From Combretum micranthum (taxonomy: Eukaryota > Streptophyta > Magnoliopsida > Myrtales > Combretaceae), in contig JAMXBD010002811.1 of NCBI GenBank assembly GCA_024138025.1, positions 97,158 to 161,157 of the forward strand: a stretch of DNA of 64,000 bases, in the 5' to 3' direction. The notes below the pieces were generated by a model. The model worked only from the letters and a program-made list of their open reading frames with translations, was not told the origin of the DNA and ran no database searches. The position numbers and the translations under genes are program-made. Positions 47,775-58,020 of this stretch are shown here, piece after piece. How positions within the stretch are numbered: the stretch's first letter is position 1; the number at the start of each line of letters is the position of its first letter.

Positions 47775-49924
47775 ATGGCTTCAAGGTTGTTGTGGGCTTC
47801 AAGAGCTGCTTCCCACCTCAGGATCTCTCTCTTCAACACCCACCGAGCCTTCTCTACCGGTATCTATAATATCCTCATACTCATATTCACACCCATGCCC
47901 GTACTCACCACCTTTCTTCTTTATTCATTATTTTTATGTTTCGTAATTACATGATGTATGTATCGTTCAATTCATTCACGTAATGATATGATCCCCAAAT
48001 GTAAAAGATCCGATTTTTATTAATGGGACTTGGATGTTTCTTAAGATTTCAATACCTATTGCATAGGATTAAACAGTATTAACTTTTTCTACAGGTTTAA
48101 ACAGAAATTTTCATTGATTGGAATTGGATGTTTTCTTTAGGTTTAATCACATGATTTATGTAGTCTCAAGCTGTTTCTCTTCCATGTCTTTTTTGGTTTT
48201 CTTCAGTTTGATAGCTATGAGTAGGCTATTGCAAAGTTTGATCATTCTAGGACACCTTTTTCCATGGTATCAACCGAAATGTCTTATGAGGCATCTTGTC
48301 CTGTATTTGATGAAAATGGATTTCATAGAGATGTCACGATCTCTATCAAATATACACATCACAACAAAATGCAGAGATTTGAAGAAAAAGAGGTGTCCTC
48401 TCTTGCCCATATTGCTGCTGAAGAACAGAAAGTATTTATGCATTTTGAATCTTAATAAATGCTCTGAATAATTAATCTTGGAGGACAGGTTGTTTTCACT
48501 TCCTGAATAGTTAAGGTGGTCGTGACTTTAGGCTGGGTGAGATATCCTTATGGTTAATTATATCAGATAAACAAGCTTAATGATTGTGCTACCTTTCTGC
48601 GATAGTTATCAAGGACCTGAAATATGCTGACTCGCACGAGTGGGCCAAAGTTCATGACAATCACGCAACTGTTGGTATTACTGATCATGCTCAAGACCAT
48701 TTGGGCGATGTTGTCTACGTTGAGTTACCAGAGGTTGGCACTACTGTGACCCAAGGCAACAGTTTTGGAGCGGTTGAGAGTGTGAAGGCCACAAGTGATA
48801 TAATGTCACCTGTTTCAGGGAAAGTTATCGGAGTTAATGAAGAACTTAACAATTCTCCCGGACTAGTAAGTGCCTGTTCTACCTTGTTTCTTAGGTGGTG
48901 TTTGGTTGCACAATTTTTCATAGTATGAGTCGGCCATGTTTAGTTTACAAAATATATTTAGAACTAAACAAAACTTTCTTTATGGAACTGGACAAAACTT
49001 GAAATTTGTCTTTTATATTTGATAGTCCAATATACACAAAAATAAAATTTCTTAATAAGAATCTATCAAATATTGTTCAATACCGTATATACCAAACATG
49101 GTATAAAAGATTTGTATTGTGTGTTATCTAGTTTTCTTTATCCTGTTCAATCATGACAACCAAACACCACCCTATGTTGTGATAATTTTATTTGTCTCTC
49201 ATTGATGTATTTTAAGTTGTTCCTCTAGTTTAATATGTGGCCACGAAGGGAATTTGGCATTTTATTTCTTGTAGTCGCTGTCACTGATGTAGTACATGAC
49301 AACCTTGGAAATCACTTGACATATCCTCTCAGTTCAATGCTATTGCCTATTCGTATCTTGGGCTTTTCTGTGGACTAAGCTTGATTTAGGCTGCTGGCCG
49401 ATGGGCCATGGGGACATCCTTTCTCTAGGTGGCATAGCATACATTAGGGGGTGCACGAAATTGCGGATGCGTAGTTAAAAATTGCTGGAACTTCTTTTTA
49501 TGGACCATTGCAAGGGAGCTCTTCTCTCATTCGCCGCTTTCATCACTTCCATAAAGTACATATTTATCCATTTCTTCGTCCGGGAATATTAATATTACTT
49601 GGGGTTTGCACTGTGAAGTTTGATATATCCTATTTTTGAACTCAAACAATAGTTTAGGAGTCAGGACAGTCTTGATTTTTGTGGAACCAAAAAAAAAAAA
49701 AAAACAAAAACCCAAATCAGAGCACATATTTCTCATGAGCTTCGGTTTTGTCACACCCTTAAATAGCACCATGTTGTTTTTTACTGTGGTTTCAGGTAAA
49801 TTCAAGTCCATATGAGGATGGATGGATCATAAAAGTAGAAATGAATGATACAGCTGAGTTGAAGAACCTAATGGATTCCGATAAGTACTCCAAATTCTGT
49901 GAAGAAGAAGATGCAAAGCATTGA
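47775..49924 (+). CDS. GDCSH: glycine cleavage system H protein, mitochondrial (gene 1)
   Basis: The H protein carries the lipoyl arm that shuttles the aminomethyl group between P, T and L proteins of mitochondrial glycine decarboxylase, central to photorespiration. Three exons: 47775-47859, 48606-48865 and 49796-49924, all with GT-AG introns and in phase, giving 157 residues, the usual length. The first 28 residues ([19 protein letters not shown]...) are Ser/Arg/Leu-rich, like a mitochondrial presequence. The core has [31 protein letters not shown], and the lipoylation site [11 protein letters not shown] with Lys89 (codon 48785-48787), then [28 protein letters not shown] and the FCEEEDAKH end. 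Nothing is missing, so this should be the functional copy. The closest Arabidopsis match I recall is GDH2 (At2g35120). Intron 2 holds a MITE. Confidence 0.95.
48894..49171. mobile_element. Tourist/Harbinger-like MITE in intron 2 of H-protein gene 1
   Basis: Perfect 15 bp terminal inverted repeats: GGTGGTGTTTGGTTG at 48894-48908 and CAACCAAACACCACC at 49157-49171. TTA precedes it and CTA follows, close to the TWA trinucleotide duplication of PIF/Harbinger MITEs. The same intron of gene 2 (about 60495) lacks the element and gives an empty site (CGTAATGTGTGATG). About 278 bp, non-coding. A decayed relative is at 21560-21795. Confidence 0.85.
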
Positions 49925-50329
49925 GTAAAACCTGGCCATGTGAAATTGAACCCATTTCCATGGAAGCCTGGAGGCAGTGTTTGTGCATGGAGTAGTTATT
50001 ATAGGCGTGCTGATATGGGAGCAGCAACTGGACCTTTCTTATGGACATGGCCATCTTCCAGCTCAAATTTCTCTGTTTGCTTGTTGGTTCTGCTTTCCAC
50101 AAATGAATTGCTAACCAATTTTCATAAATAAATTTCAATGAGATCATTTAGTCTTGCATTTCCATTTATAATTGACTAGATTGCTAGTTCTATCATGCCT
50201 TAAAACATTATGTGATGTACTTGGTAAGGGAAAAAGATCGCTGAAATTCTTCTTTGGCTCCCTCTGGACTATTTGGGTGTTATGTTTTTAAAATACAATC
50301 TGTGCAGGAGAAACTTTTTCCATACATGT

Positions 50330-50395
50330 GCAAGTTCGAGTCCATCTGAGGATGGATGGATTATAAAGTTAGAAATGAATGATAGCGACATTGGT
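50330..50395 (+). pseudogene. exon-3 echo downstream of H-protein gene 1
   Basis: A partial copy of exon 3 about 400 bp after the stop codon: TCGAGTCCATCTGAGGATGG then ATGGATTATAAAGTTAGAAA, decoding as SSPSEDGWIIKLEMND, and then diverging into GGT-rich sequence. It has no following frame to a sensible end. Gene 2 has a matching echo at 61644, so the exon duplication predates the gene duplication. Confidence 0.75.
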
Positions 50396-51467
50396 GGTGG
50401 TTCTAGGAAGTTTAAAGTGGCTATGGTAGTGGTGATTGTGGGTTGATGACCGAGAGTAAGTACAAGTTTGGGATTTTGGCTAAGATATTTTATTTGTCTT
50501 ATCCAATGATTTTTGATACCTCCAAATGGAAGATAGAGATTTATTTAGTACTACAGAGAAAATTCCGTCTCGTACCACACATACGTTGTATTTGATTGGT
50601 AAGAATGGAATTGGTATTCAACTTTTATTATAATAAGGCTATTCTCTTATTTGATTTGAAAAAAAAAATCTATCAAAAAAATCTATTTTATATAATATGA
50701 AATAGATATAACAATCTCTATTTTACCCTTGATTAAAGGAATAAAATTACTAATTCTTATAAAAAGTATCTTTCTTTTTTTTATTTCTTTTCAAAAATAC
50801 CATTAAATAAAAACAAAAGCATTTTTATTCCTTTCTAGTCTCATTTTATTCCAGTGTTGATCAAATATAGAATGCTAGGTTTTATCCTATTCAATAATTT
50901 AAAAAGTTACGAACCAATACCTTAGTAAAAGCCAACAATCACTGAAGAGTTTGTTACTTCATGAAACTTGGTCTTGTAAATCAAATTGCGTTAGTCCTAC
51001 TTTGATTGCAAGACATTACCATTCAAGACTTTTTTTTCCTTTTGTTTGTTTGTTTAGGGACAAATACGGAGGAGAGAATGAGGTCTATGTTAATGAAGTT
51101 ATATTCATTCATATTAAATAAAAGATTAATATTTTAATGGTATCATATATATTCTTGTTAAAACAATTATTTGTTATTTATCTCGTCTATTTATTTGCCT
51201 CACTCTTAAAACATCATCATCATCATCCATTTACTCAACAAACAAACAGATTGTCATGGCATGTGTAAAGTGTTAAAAACTTGAAATAGATGAAAATTTG
51301 TAGTCTAGTCTGTAGAAGTAAGGGAACTCAGTTTTATCCAAACAAATCACTACATGCTGTAAGTAAGGAAAACCATATTAAAAAACTTATCCAAGCAAAG
51401 TTTATAATTTCATCCTATGGCAAGGATTCTAGAAAAATGCCAATAGTAAAGTAACAATAGTGTCAGG
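50396..51467. other. 3' flank of H-protein gene 1 within the duplicated segment
   Basis: Contains the MITE at 50583-50874. Bases about 51043-51120 (GTTTAGGGACAAATACGGAG) align with 61929-61990 downstream of gene 2, marking the right end of the tandem duplication at about 51.1 kb. No gene. Confidence 0.5.
50583..50874. mobile_element. MITE downstream of H-protein gene 1
   Basis: The left end, GTTGTATTTGATTGGTAAGA then ATGGAAT, is complementary to the right end, ATTCCAGTGTTGATCAAATA then TAGAATG. In the duplicate segment only a short piece like one end remains (TCTATCAACCAAATATGGTA at about 61782-61801), suggesting the MITE was present before duplication and was then mostly deleted there. Same style as 17836-18112. 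The target duplication is unclear. Confidence 0.6.
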
Positions 51468-51849
51468 ACTAGACATCTCCTTGGAACGAGTTAGATTAGA
51501 ACTTGCTTTGGATCCGGCGGCTCTTGGTCCAAAATTTATGTACTTGTAACATCCTTATGTAGGTGCTAAGATAGGTCTAACTCATGAATCCATTGCATCT
51601 CGAAGCGAGTCAGGACAGTTTCAATCTGTCCCTTTAAATAAAATTAAAAAATTAAAGAAAAAAGCTTTTTATTAAAGTACCCTTATGAATCCGCTGAGTC
51701 CTACTAGCAAACCCAGCGTGGACCCATGGACCATGGTAGGTCTGCTAAGTGTGTCTAGTTTGTCTCATCGGTGCAGATCCAAAGGAGGATCTGGCGTGGC
51801 TAGGCTGGGTTGAATCTTGATTCAGACCCGATCCGAAGAGATGTCTAGT
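51468..51849. mobile_element. MITE-like element with ACTAGACATCTC ends
   Basis: Ends are ACTAGACATCTC (51468-51479) and GAGATGTCTAGT (51838-51849), perfectly complementary over 12 bp, with weaker complementarity further in (GGATCCGG against CCCGATCCGA). GC content is above the surroundings. No coding frame. No target duplication is visible, so it might alternatively be a local inverted repeat. Confidence 0.6.
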
Positions 51850-52773
51850 GATAACTAAGTGATTTATAACTTGCATAAAGAATGCAAAGAGAAAGGTCTT
51901 AAAGAGGACGAGGAAGCTGGCAAAAGATGAATGATGATCAAGCAGGGGATAATTGAATGGGAAAGGGAAGTTACATACGTGCGGAGAGTTAGTGTATGGA
52001 GAGATACTTTGTCAGGGTTGGAGTGGAGCCAGTGTAATGGAAGGTGTGCATAGAGGGTGGATGATAAGAGAAAATTTATAGCATAATTGTGGAAAGGAAA
52101 CCTCTTTTAATCTTCCGCGAGAATCCAGCATGATAATTCTATAATCTCTTCAGTGAAAACATTTAAATTCTGACCATTATTTCATCCTCGAGATAATTAT
52201 AAAAGCTCATTCAATGGGAGTTCAAATAGGAAGTTTCAACCATTCGATCATGAATTGGATAACTCCCTTTACATAACCCTAGAAAGCAAACAGAAAAGAA
52301 AAGAAAAACCACAACTATAAATACTTCAAAAAGTCTATAACACCTCCTAAATAGCATATTGTTTACAATCAACCTCTAGGTAAAAGCAATATGAAATATA
52401 TATTTATAGAATAAAATGATAATAGTTAGATTGTATCTGTAAAATTTGTCAGCACAAAATGTTCCAACGTCAATTGTGATAAAATTTTTCAAAATTTTAG
52501 ATTATTATCCTCATATTACATGTAAATTTAATGAGTTTACTAAAACGAAAAAAAAAAAAAAAAGAATAAGCCTAATATGCGTAGATGGATATTGACCGTA
52601 TCATACTCTCAGTATTGATTGTCTCAAATTAAAGTTGATGAGAACATGCATACTCATAAAAATTTGTTTCATTTACCATTGTGTTAGATTATGTGTGTGG
52701 TTGAATATTTATTTTGCGAATACATTGTTAAAACGTAGTTTCCTTATTAAGCTTAAAAGTTATCATATTAACT
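51850..52773. other. intergenic, nothing recognised
   Basis: AT-rich with A runs at 52545-52563. The frame at 52635-52829 overlaps a MITE and is not coding. Confidence 0.4.
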
Positions 52774-53074
52774 GCTTGTTCACTTCGCTGCAATTGCAAT
52801 TTTATTACAGTCTTATTCCTTATGAATAGTTATTACGCCATTTAGTTCACCGAATAGCGATTCCACAATGAATCCCTATTACACAAAACAATAAATAATC
52901 ATTCTTTATTTAAACCTATGAATACCAATTAAATGCTGAAACTGTTTTTTTTTTTTTCAAAATACTACTATTTAAATAAAAAATTAATAAAGAAAAATCC
53001 TATTACAGCTCTATTCCATTCCTCTATAATAGGAATTCCATTACAGCCTCATTCATTCAGCGAAGTGAGCAAAC
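52774..53074. mobile_element. MITE with GTTCACTTCGCTG ends
   Basis: The left end, GCTTGTTCACTTCGCTG (52774-52790), is complementary to the right end, CAGCGAAGTGAGCAAAC (53058-53074). Inner complementarity continues (TTATTACAGTCTTATTCC against GGAATTCCATTACAGCCTCA). About 300 bp, non-coding. The superfamily is uncertain; the length and end style are hAT-like. Confidence 0.7.
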
Positions 53075-53980
53075 CATAAAAATCGAATTAGTGAGTGACA
53101 AAGCCTGCCCCAATTTAGGGAATGGATGCTGAGACAAGACATTCGAACAATAGGTGTTTTTAGTGCCGGCAAAGTGTATATGATAAAGATATCAAGTGAA
53201 GATGGCAGCATACTCTCGGATGGCATTTTGAATGGCTGTGGATGGTGTCCGAACGATAGTCTCTAGAAAACAAGTTGTGCAAAGGCAAGTTTAAGAGAAA
53301 ATCACTAGCTACTGAATTAACTGAAGAACCAATCAAGAATCTCACAATATTAGTTCATGTCACAAGTAACAAACATATGGATAGCAACACATGGCAATAT
53401 GTGGTATGGCATGCTATGTTACAAAAAATCTAAAATTATGACTAACTGAATTATAAATAAATTTATTATACCTAAATGTGTAACAAAAACAAACACTCAC
53501 TTTGTTAAATTTAGAAAAAAAAAATCAATAATTAGGTTATTGGGCCGTTTTCCCCTTAAATTTGAACAGAGCTAGTCTAAAAGTAATAATATATTTTATT
53601 TGTAAGTTAATATTCAATATCATGTTGGAATCTGCATCATGAAAAAAATTTAACACCCGATTGCTAATTTGCTAAACGTTATAATGTAGATGGGATGGGT
53701 TTTTTAATTTATTTATTACATACATATTTTTTAATATTTTGTCAAGAATCAAATATTACATGACAGATTAAGACTCTAATTACATACACTGCAAAATTTA
53801 GATACTTTGTGGGAAACATTAAGATTTTAGGATTCATGTGTTTTTAAAAAAAAAAAAACATAATTACATTTTCTACTTTATAATTCCTTAAAATTAAATG
53901 TTATACTCTAATAAAACACAATATTTTTTTTATCTCATATAAAATATTGCATGAACTATCATATTAACAACATATGACAC
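53075..53980. other. intergenic, nothing recognised
   Basis: AT-rich. The minus-strand frame at 53160-53345 has no recognisable domain. No repeat ends other than the start of PMD-MULE 2 at its right edge. Confidence 0.4.
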
Positions 53981-55033
53981 TAAAAGGGGAACAAGAAATT
54001 CATATTATTAATTCTAGAAAAAATTATGAAAATGCTACTAAGATAAAAAAATAATCCCAATTTTAGGCAATTCAAACTCATTTCTTGAAAAGACGAGGTC
54101 GGCTATCTACAACATTATCTTTTCAAGTGATCAGGTCGATAGGATTAATACCACCATGTACCTTCTTCTTCCTCCTTCTCCCTCATATATTCTTCCCTAA
54201 ATCCTCTCAAATTTTAGTGCGTCTAGACCTTTACCTTAACCCCCAAATTGCTCCTAAAGTGATTATTTGACCAAATTAAGTTGATATTGAGGTCAGTTTT
54301 GCCATTTCGCATGATCCAAGCATCAATTCATGCAAATTGGAACCAATTAATCTCAAAATCAGCAGTGGACCACATCACTTTTCACAAATAAGTTACTTGA
54401 GCTCATCCTTATAATTTCTTGCGATCCTTAATGCCACAATGTTGATTTTTAGTGATGTGTATGCCTACATTGTATGTTGATTTCGATTTGTGAAGCCACA
54501 TTTTATGTTGATAGTCAATATAGCATCTATTTACAAATGAAAAGATGAATAATACTGCTAAAAACGAACATGAACTTTGTAAAATAGATTGATTAAAAGT
54601 GTAGGTTATTTTCAAATTTGAAATATAATATTATGATAAAATTGCTAAAGAATCCTTGTTACCACTAGCCATCCGATAAAAACAAATTTATGCTACAATA
54701 TCAATGATTGGGATTATTATTGTCGAAAGAAATTATTCTTAATATTATCTTGCATGCTAAATTGGTGTAAATAAATGAGTTTAATTTTCAATAAGAGTTA
54801 ACAGGGTAATAGGTGCTATATAGTTTATGATGTTCATTTTTCTAATGTTGTATTTCTTAAGCTAAGGCAATGAACTTGTTAATAAACATCCATAAACCAG
54901 TATTGGTAAACTTTGGTCAAATTAGGATAACTTATATATGATGTTTAAGTAATATAAAACATTGATCAAATTAGAATAAATCATGGTCATATTCATGCAT
55001 TTAAGCTTGTCTTTCTAACTTGGAACAGTAGGG

Positions 55034-55700
55034 ATGGAAATTGACAAGGTTAAGCTTATGGTATATGCTCATGGCAACTATCACACCCCACCCTCCTCAG
55101 GCGACCATGGGTATGATGCCAGGTACATTGGCCCCCCAGTGCACCCTTAGGCAACACCAGAGTATTCAAGGAATTGTTCTCCTACCCGTAGACAAATGTT
55201 ATTCTTTGCAGAAACAAAAGGCTTATGTCCACAGTTCAACTTGAGGGCGTTGCAGCGAGCCTCAATCAAAGTTAACGAGTAGGAAAACAATTCCTTAAGT
55301 GCTCTGGTGTTGCCTAAGGGTGCACTAGGGGGTCAGTATACCCGGTATCACACCCACACCCAACTGAGGGGGGTTGGGTGTGACAGCAACATCATGGAAG
55401 GGAATGGTGACATGGGTTATGATAGGTGGCTGGTTGCTATGGTTAGTGTGGGTAATAATTTTACCCATGAGCAAATCCTAACCACAATATATAGTTGACT
55501 TAAGATAAATAGGACTACACATTAGGTTGAGCTATTTCATAAGGTTGCATTAGGAGACAAAACACTGCAATATGATGTGGTTCCATTTGTTGATGATAAT
55601 GCCACTCAAGAGTTGTTGGTCCACTCAAAGGGTTTAGTGGCAACACATGTTTAGATGTTTTAAAAGGAGTTATCTCATGCAAGGAGTTGCCAATCACGCT
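55034..55700 (+). pseudogene. MURA N-terminal relic in PMD-MULE 2
   Basis: Begins at ATG 55034 (MEIDKVKLMVYAHGN). It is interrupted at 55079 by a fold-back MITE and resumes at 55386-55391 with IMEGNGDMGYDRWLVAMVSV, then HEQILTTIYS followed by a stop, then further similarity (ALGDKTLQYDVVPFVDD, ATQELLV). It matches the MULE 1 protein (46336-46064) residue by residue, with the MITE removed. The rest of the transposase is deleted. Confidence 0.75.
55079..55385. mobile_element. fold-back MITE with 5 bp target duplication, inside MURA relic
   Basis: Ends are TATCACACCCCACCC and GGGTTGGGTGTGACA. Inner arms are long and nearly complementary: GTGCACCCTTAGGCAACACC against GGTGTTGCCTAAGGGTGCAC, a perfect 20 bp pair, plus GGAATTGTTCTCCTACCCGT against ACGAGTAGGAAAACAATTCC. 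Flanked by GCAAC on both sides (55074-55078 and 55386-55390). The sister MURA copy in MULE 1 is uninterrupted here, providing an empty site. Non-coding; the frames at 55041-55244 and 55307-55498 partly cover it by chance. Confidence 0.9.
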
Positions 55701-55854
55701 TGAGGCTGATAGAAGATATATTAACTTTTATGGAAATGTTGGAAGCTAAAGGTTTGCACATCAAATCCCTAATGCTACCCAGACAATAACTAGTAGTTGA
55801 GTCCAAACAATAACCAAGAGTACTGTCAAGCGGGCAATGATATATGACATGTCT

Positions 55855-57190
55855 GCGTGCCTCTGATGTGCTTCCATGTTATGAAGCACCATTATCCAGA
55901 CTAGGTGCTCAAACAATTTAGAGAGTTATAGGAAATCCCTGCCTCTATTTTTTATAAAAGAGCCCTCCATAAGATAGCTCTATGTGGGCTTATAAAGTGG
56001 AATTGGGCGACAGATCATGCTCGATGGATAGCTGACCGGGATGACCGGAGCAGTCACTTTGTAGACCTATTGGGACTTCTCTAGAGTATTTTCCATGGTA
56101 TTATGGGATTACTAGGTGGTGGATTAGTCATTCGAGTCCTATGATATGATATATGGTAAGTTCAATGTGTAATCGTGAAGCTATTGTTATATTTTTTTGC
56201 ACATTGTGTTCTAATCTTGTCATTTTTTGTCCATTGCAGGCAAATTTCATGTATCAAGTGCCCGGTATGTCATTAGTCGATACTCTTATCTATTATAAAG
56301 GACGTTATTCATGTAGAAGATGAGTTCATGAGGGTCAAACTTACTGATCCACCACCATCAACACCCACCCTTCCCGATCACGATGATGGTGGTAAGGATA
56401 CTCTGCCACTTCAGCTAATATAAGCACATAGACCCAAGTCATAGGGAGAGACGTGAAGGCAAGGTCAAAGGTAAGGTCGAGATGTAGCTGGAGGTATTAG
56501 AGATAAGCCTTTGCTTCCACATGTTTAGTTGGATGAGCCTAGCCTTTGTCATCACCGTATCCTATCCCTCGGAAACTCACATTCCTAAGAGCTCATATGC
56601 CTACCAACGCAGCCCCAACCACCACCACCACCTCAAACGTACTCCACAAAAGAGTCGAGACAGCTAATGAGTGACTCGAGTTCAACTCAACGAAAGCTCG
56701 AATTTGACTCTCTTACAATCGAGTTCTAGCTACTGAGTTCAAGTTCAAGCTTTAATTGGTAAGCTCGCAAGCTTAATCAAGCTTAATTGAATAGTAAATC
56801 AAGTTGAGTCAAGTTCGAGTTTGTTGAGTATGAAATACTATTTATAGTTAAACCAATGTTTAAAAGAGTAATCGAGCTTAATCGAGTCTAGTTCGAGTTT
56901 ATCAAGTATTAAATCGAGTCAAATTCGAGCTTAAAAATCAAAACTTGATAGAGTTCGAGCTTCAAGTTTTTTATTTGAGTCGAGTTAAAACTTGGTACTG
57001 TATCGATTTTATTCGACTCGTTTACAGCTTTATCCAGCACCACCTGATGATATAGGTAAGGGGTGCTTCACTCAGGTCGATTTAGACCCCATCTCGTTTT
57101 ATCTGCACAGCCTACATGGTGGTGATAAAGATGACACATATGTGGATTCATTTATGGAGCATTCTTAGTAGCAGTTGGATCCATAGCCTA
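55855..57190 (+). pseudogene. plant mobile domain C-terminal relic in PMD-MULE 2
   Basis: Encodes CFHVMKHHYPD then VLKQFREL (matching CFHIIKHYYHDKVLKQFE of MULE 1), then FYKRALHKIALCGLIKWNWA, DHARWIADRDDRSSHFVD and HGIMGLLGGG. A plausible intron follows (GT at about 56156, TTGCAG before 56241). The C-terminal part continues with poor frame and a His/Pro-rich stretch near 56620, is interrupted by a MITE at 56662-57029, and resumes as DDIGKGCFTQVDLDPISFYL, then HGGDKDDTYVDSFMEHS and a stop near 57167. Several stop codons occur in the first block (for example in YPD-stop-VLKQF). Confidence 0.68.
56662..57029. mobile_element. hAT-like MITE rich in TCGAG/CTCGA
   Basis: The left end, AGCTAATGAGTGACTCGAG, pairs imperfectly with the right end, ATTCGACTCGTTTACAGCT. 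The interior has repeated AATCGAGCTTAATCGAG, CAAGTTCGAGTTTGTTGAGT and GAGTCGAGTTAAAACTTGG phrases. This is the common plant non-autonomous repeat in which TCGAGC phrases are arranged in both orientations with a CTCGTTTACA end. It sits in the PMD C-terminal region, whose frame resumes after it. Confidence 0.6.
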
Positions 57191-57825
57191 GGTGTGTAGT
57201 ATGGACATTTGTTCGACAATGGAGGGGCAGAGGAGATAGCAGTAGATGATTTGCATTTGTTATTTCTACCTATTAATTGTATTTATATTTTATATGGAGA
57301 CATGACATAGAGTGCAAACAATTCTAATGTTATGTTTCTTTAATTTTCACTTGTATATTGTTGTGGAGATATGTTTTGATTGAACTACTAGTATTTGATG
57401 TTGATTTTTGGTGGAATTGCTAGAGGAATAAGGTTTAGGGATATACTTGTGTGTTTTAAAGGTGATTGTAGAATCAATTTTAGCAAGTGAATTTTGCAAA
57501 ATTATAAGTGAATGTATTAAAGACATTAATGCAAAAGCAGCAAATGCTACAATTTACTAATGACAAACTTTTTTCTTTAAGAGATGAGTTTGGTGTTACT
57601 ATGGTAACTTTATTTATTCAAGAGACGACATTAATGTGATATATATATCTTATCCTTTCAAGAGACAAGATCAATATAACACAAGAGATGGAATTTGCTA
57701 CTTATAACTCCGTTTCTTCAAAAGATGAGTTTAAATTGCCTTAAAACTGATATTATTTTCGTTCCAGTGATATTGTCATTATTTTTTTAACAAATTAATA
57801 ATATAATTTTCTTTTTTCTCATGCT

Positions 57826-58020
57826 AAAATTATCAAATATAAAGAAAAATATACATCTATATCTACTTAAAGTATTAAATTGCATTTAAAATTTTCAATT
57901 TCTTTTAATAAGAATTTACATATGCCATACATTTACTAATTTAAATTTACAGTGGTTAGATGAAAAAGTTTGTGAATAGTAAATAGAATATTCTAAAATT
58001 TAAATAATTAATTATAAAAA
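57826..58020. other. short AT-rich spacer
   Basis: Nothing recognised between the right end of PMD-MULE 2 and the terminal-repeat element at 58021. Confidence 0.5.

Larger units (their letters stand above)
53981..57825 (+). mobile_element. PMD-MULE 2, internally deleted, opposite orientation to MULE 1
   Basis: The left end (about 53981-54150; AAAATTATGAAAATGCTACT, then TTTCTTGAAAAGACGAGGTC) is the inverted complement of the right end (about 57570-57825; TCTTCAAAAGATGAGTTTAA then TGATATTGTCATTATTTTTT). On + it has a MURA N-terminus (55034-55700) that passes almost directly into the C-terminal half of a plant mobile domain (about 55855-57190). Compared with MULE 1, the MURA catalytic region and the PMD N-terminal half are missing. 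Two MITEs are nested in it (55079-55385 and 56662-57029). The outer ends are placed to within about 15 bp and the target duplication is not resolved. Confidence 0.75.

Noticed and set aside
50330..50480. A third complete H-protein gene downstream of gene 1
   Set aside because: Only the beginning of exon 3 is present; there are no exon 1 or 2 equivalents and the frame is soon lost.
47201..58020. H-protein gene 1 as cargo captured by a MULE (Pack-MULE)
   Set aside because: The gene lies between two oppositely oriented MULEs, each with its own pair of ends. It retains introns and a likely ancestral PPR neighbour, so it is the resident locus, not cargo.
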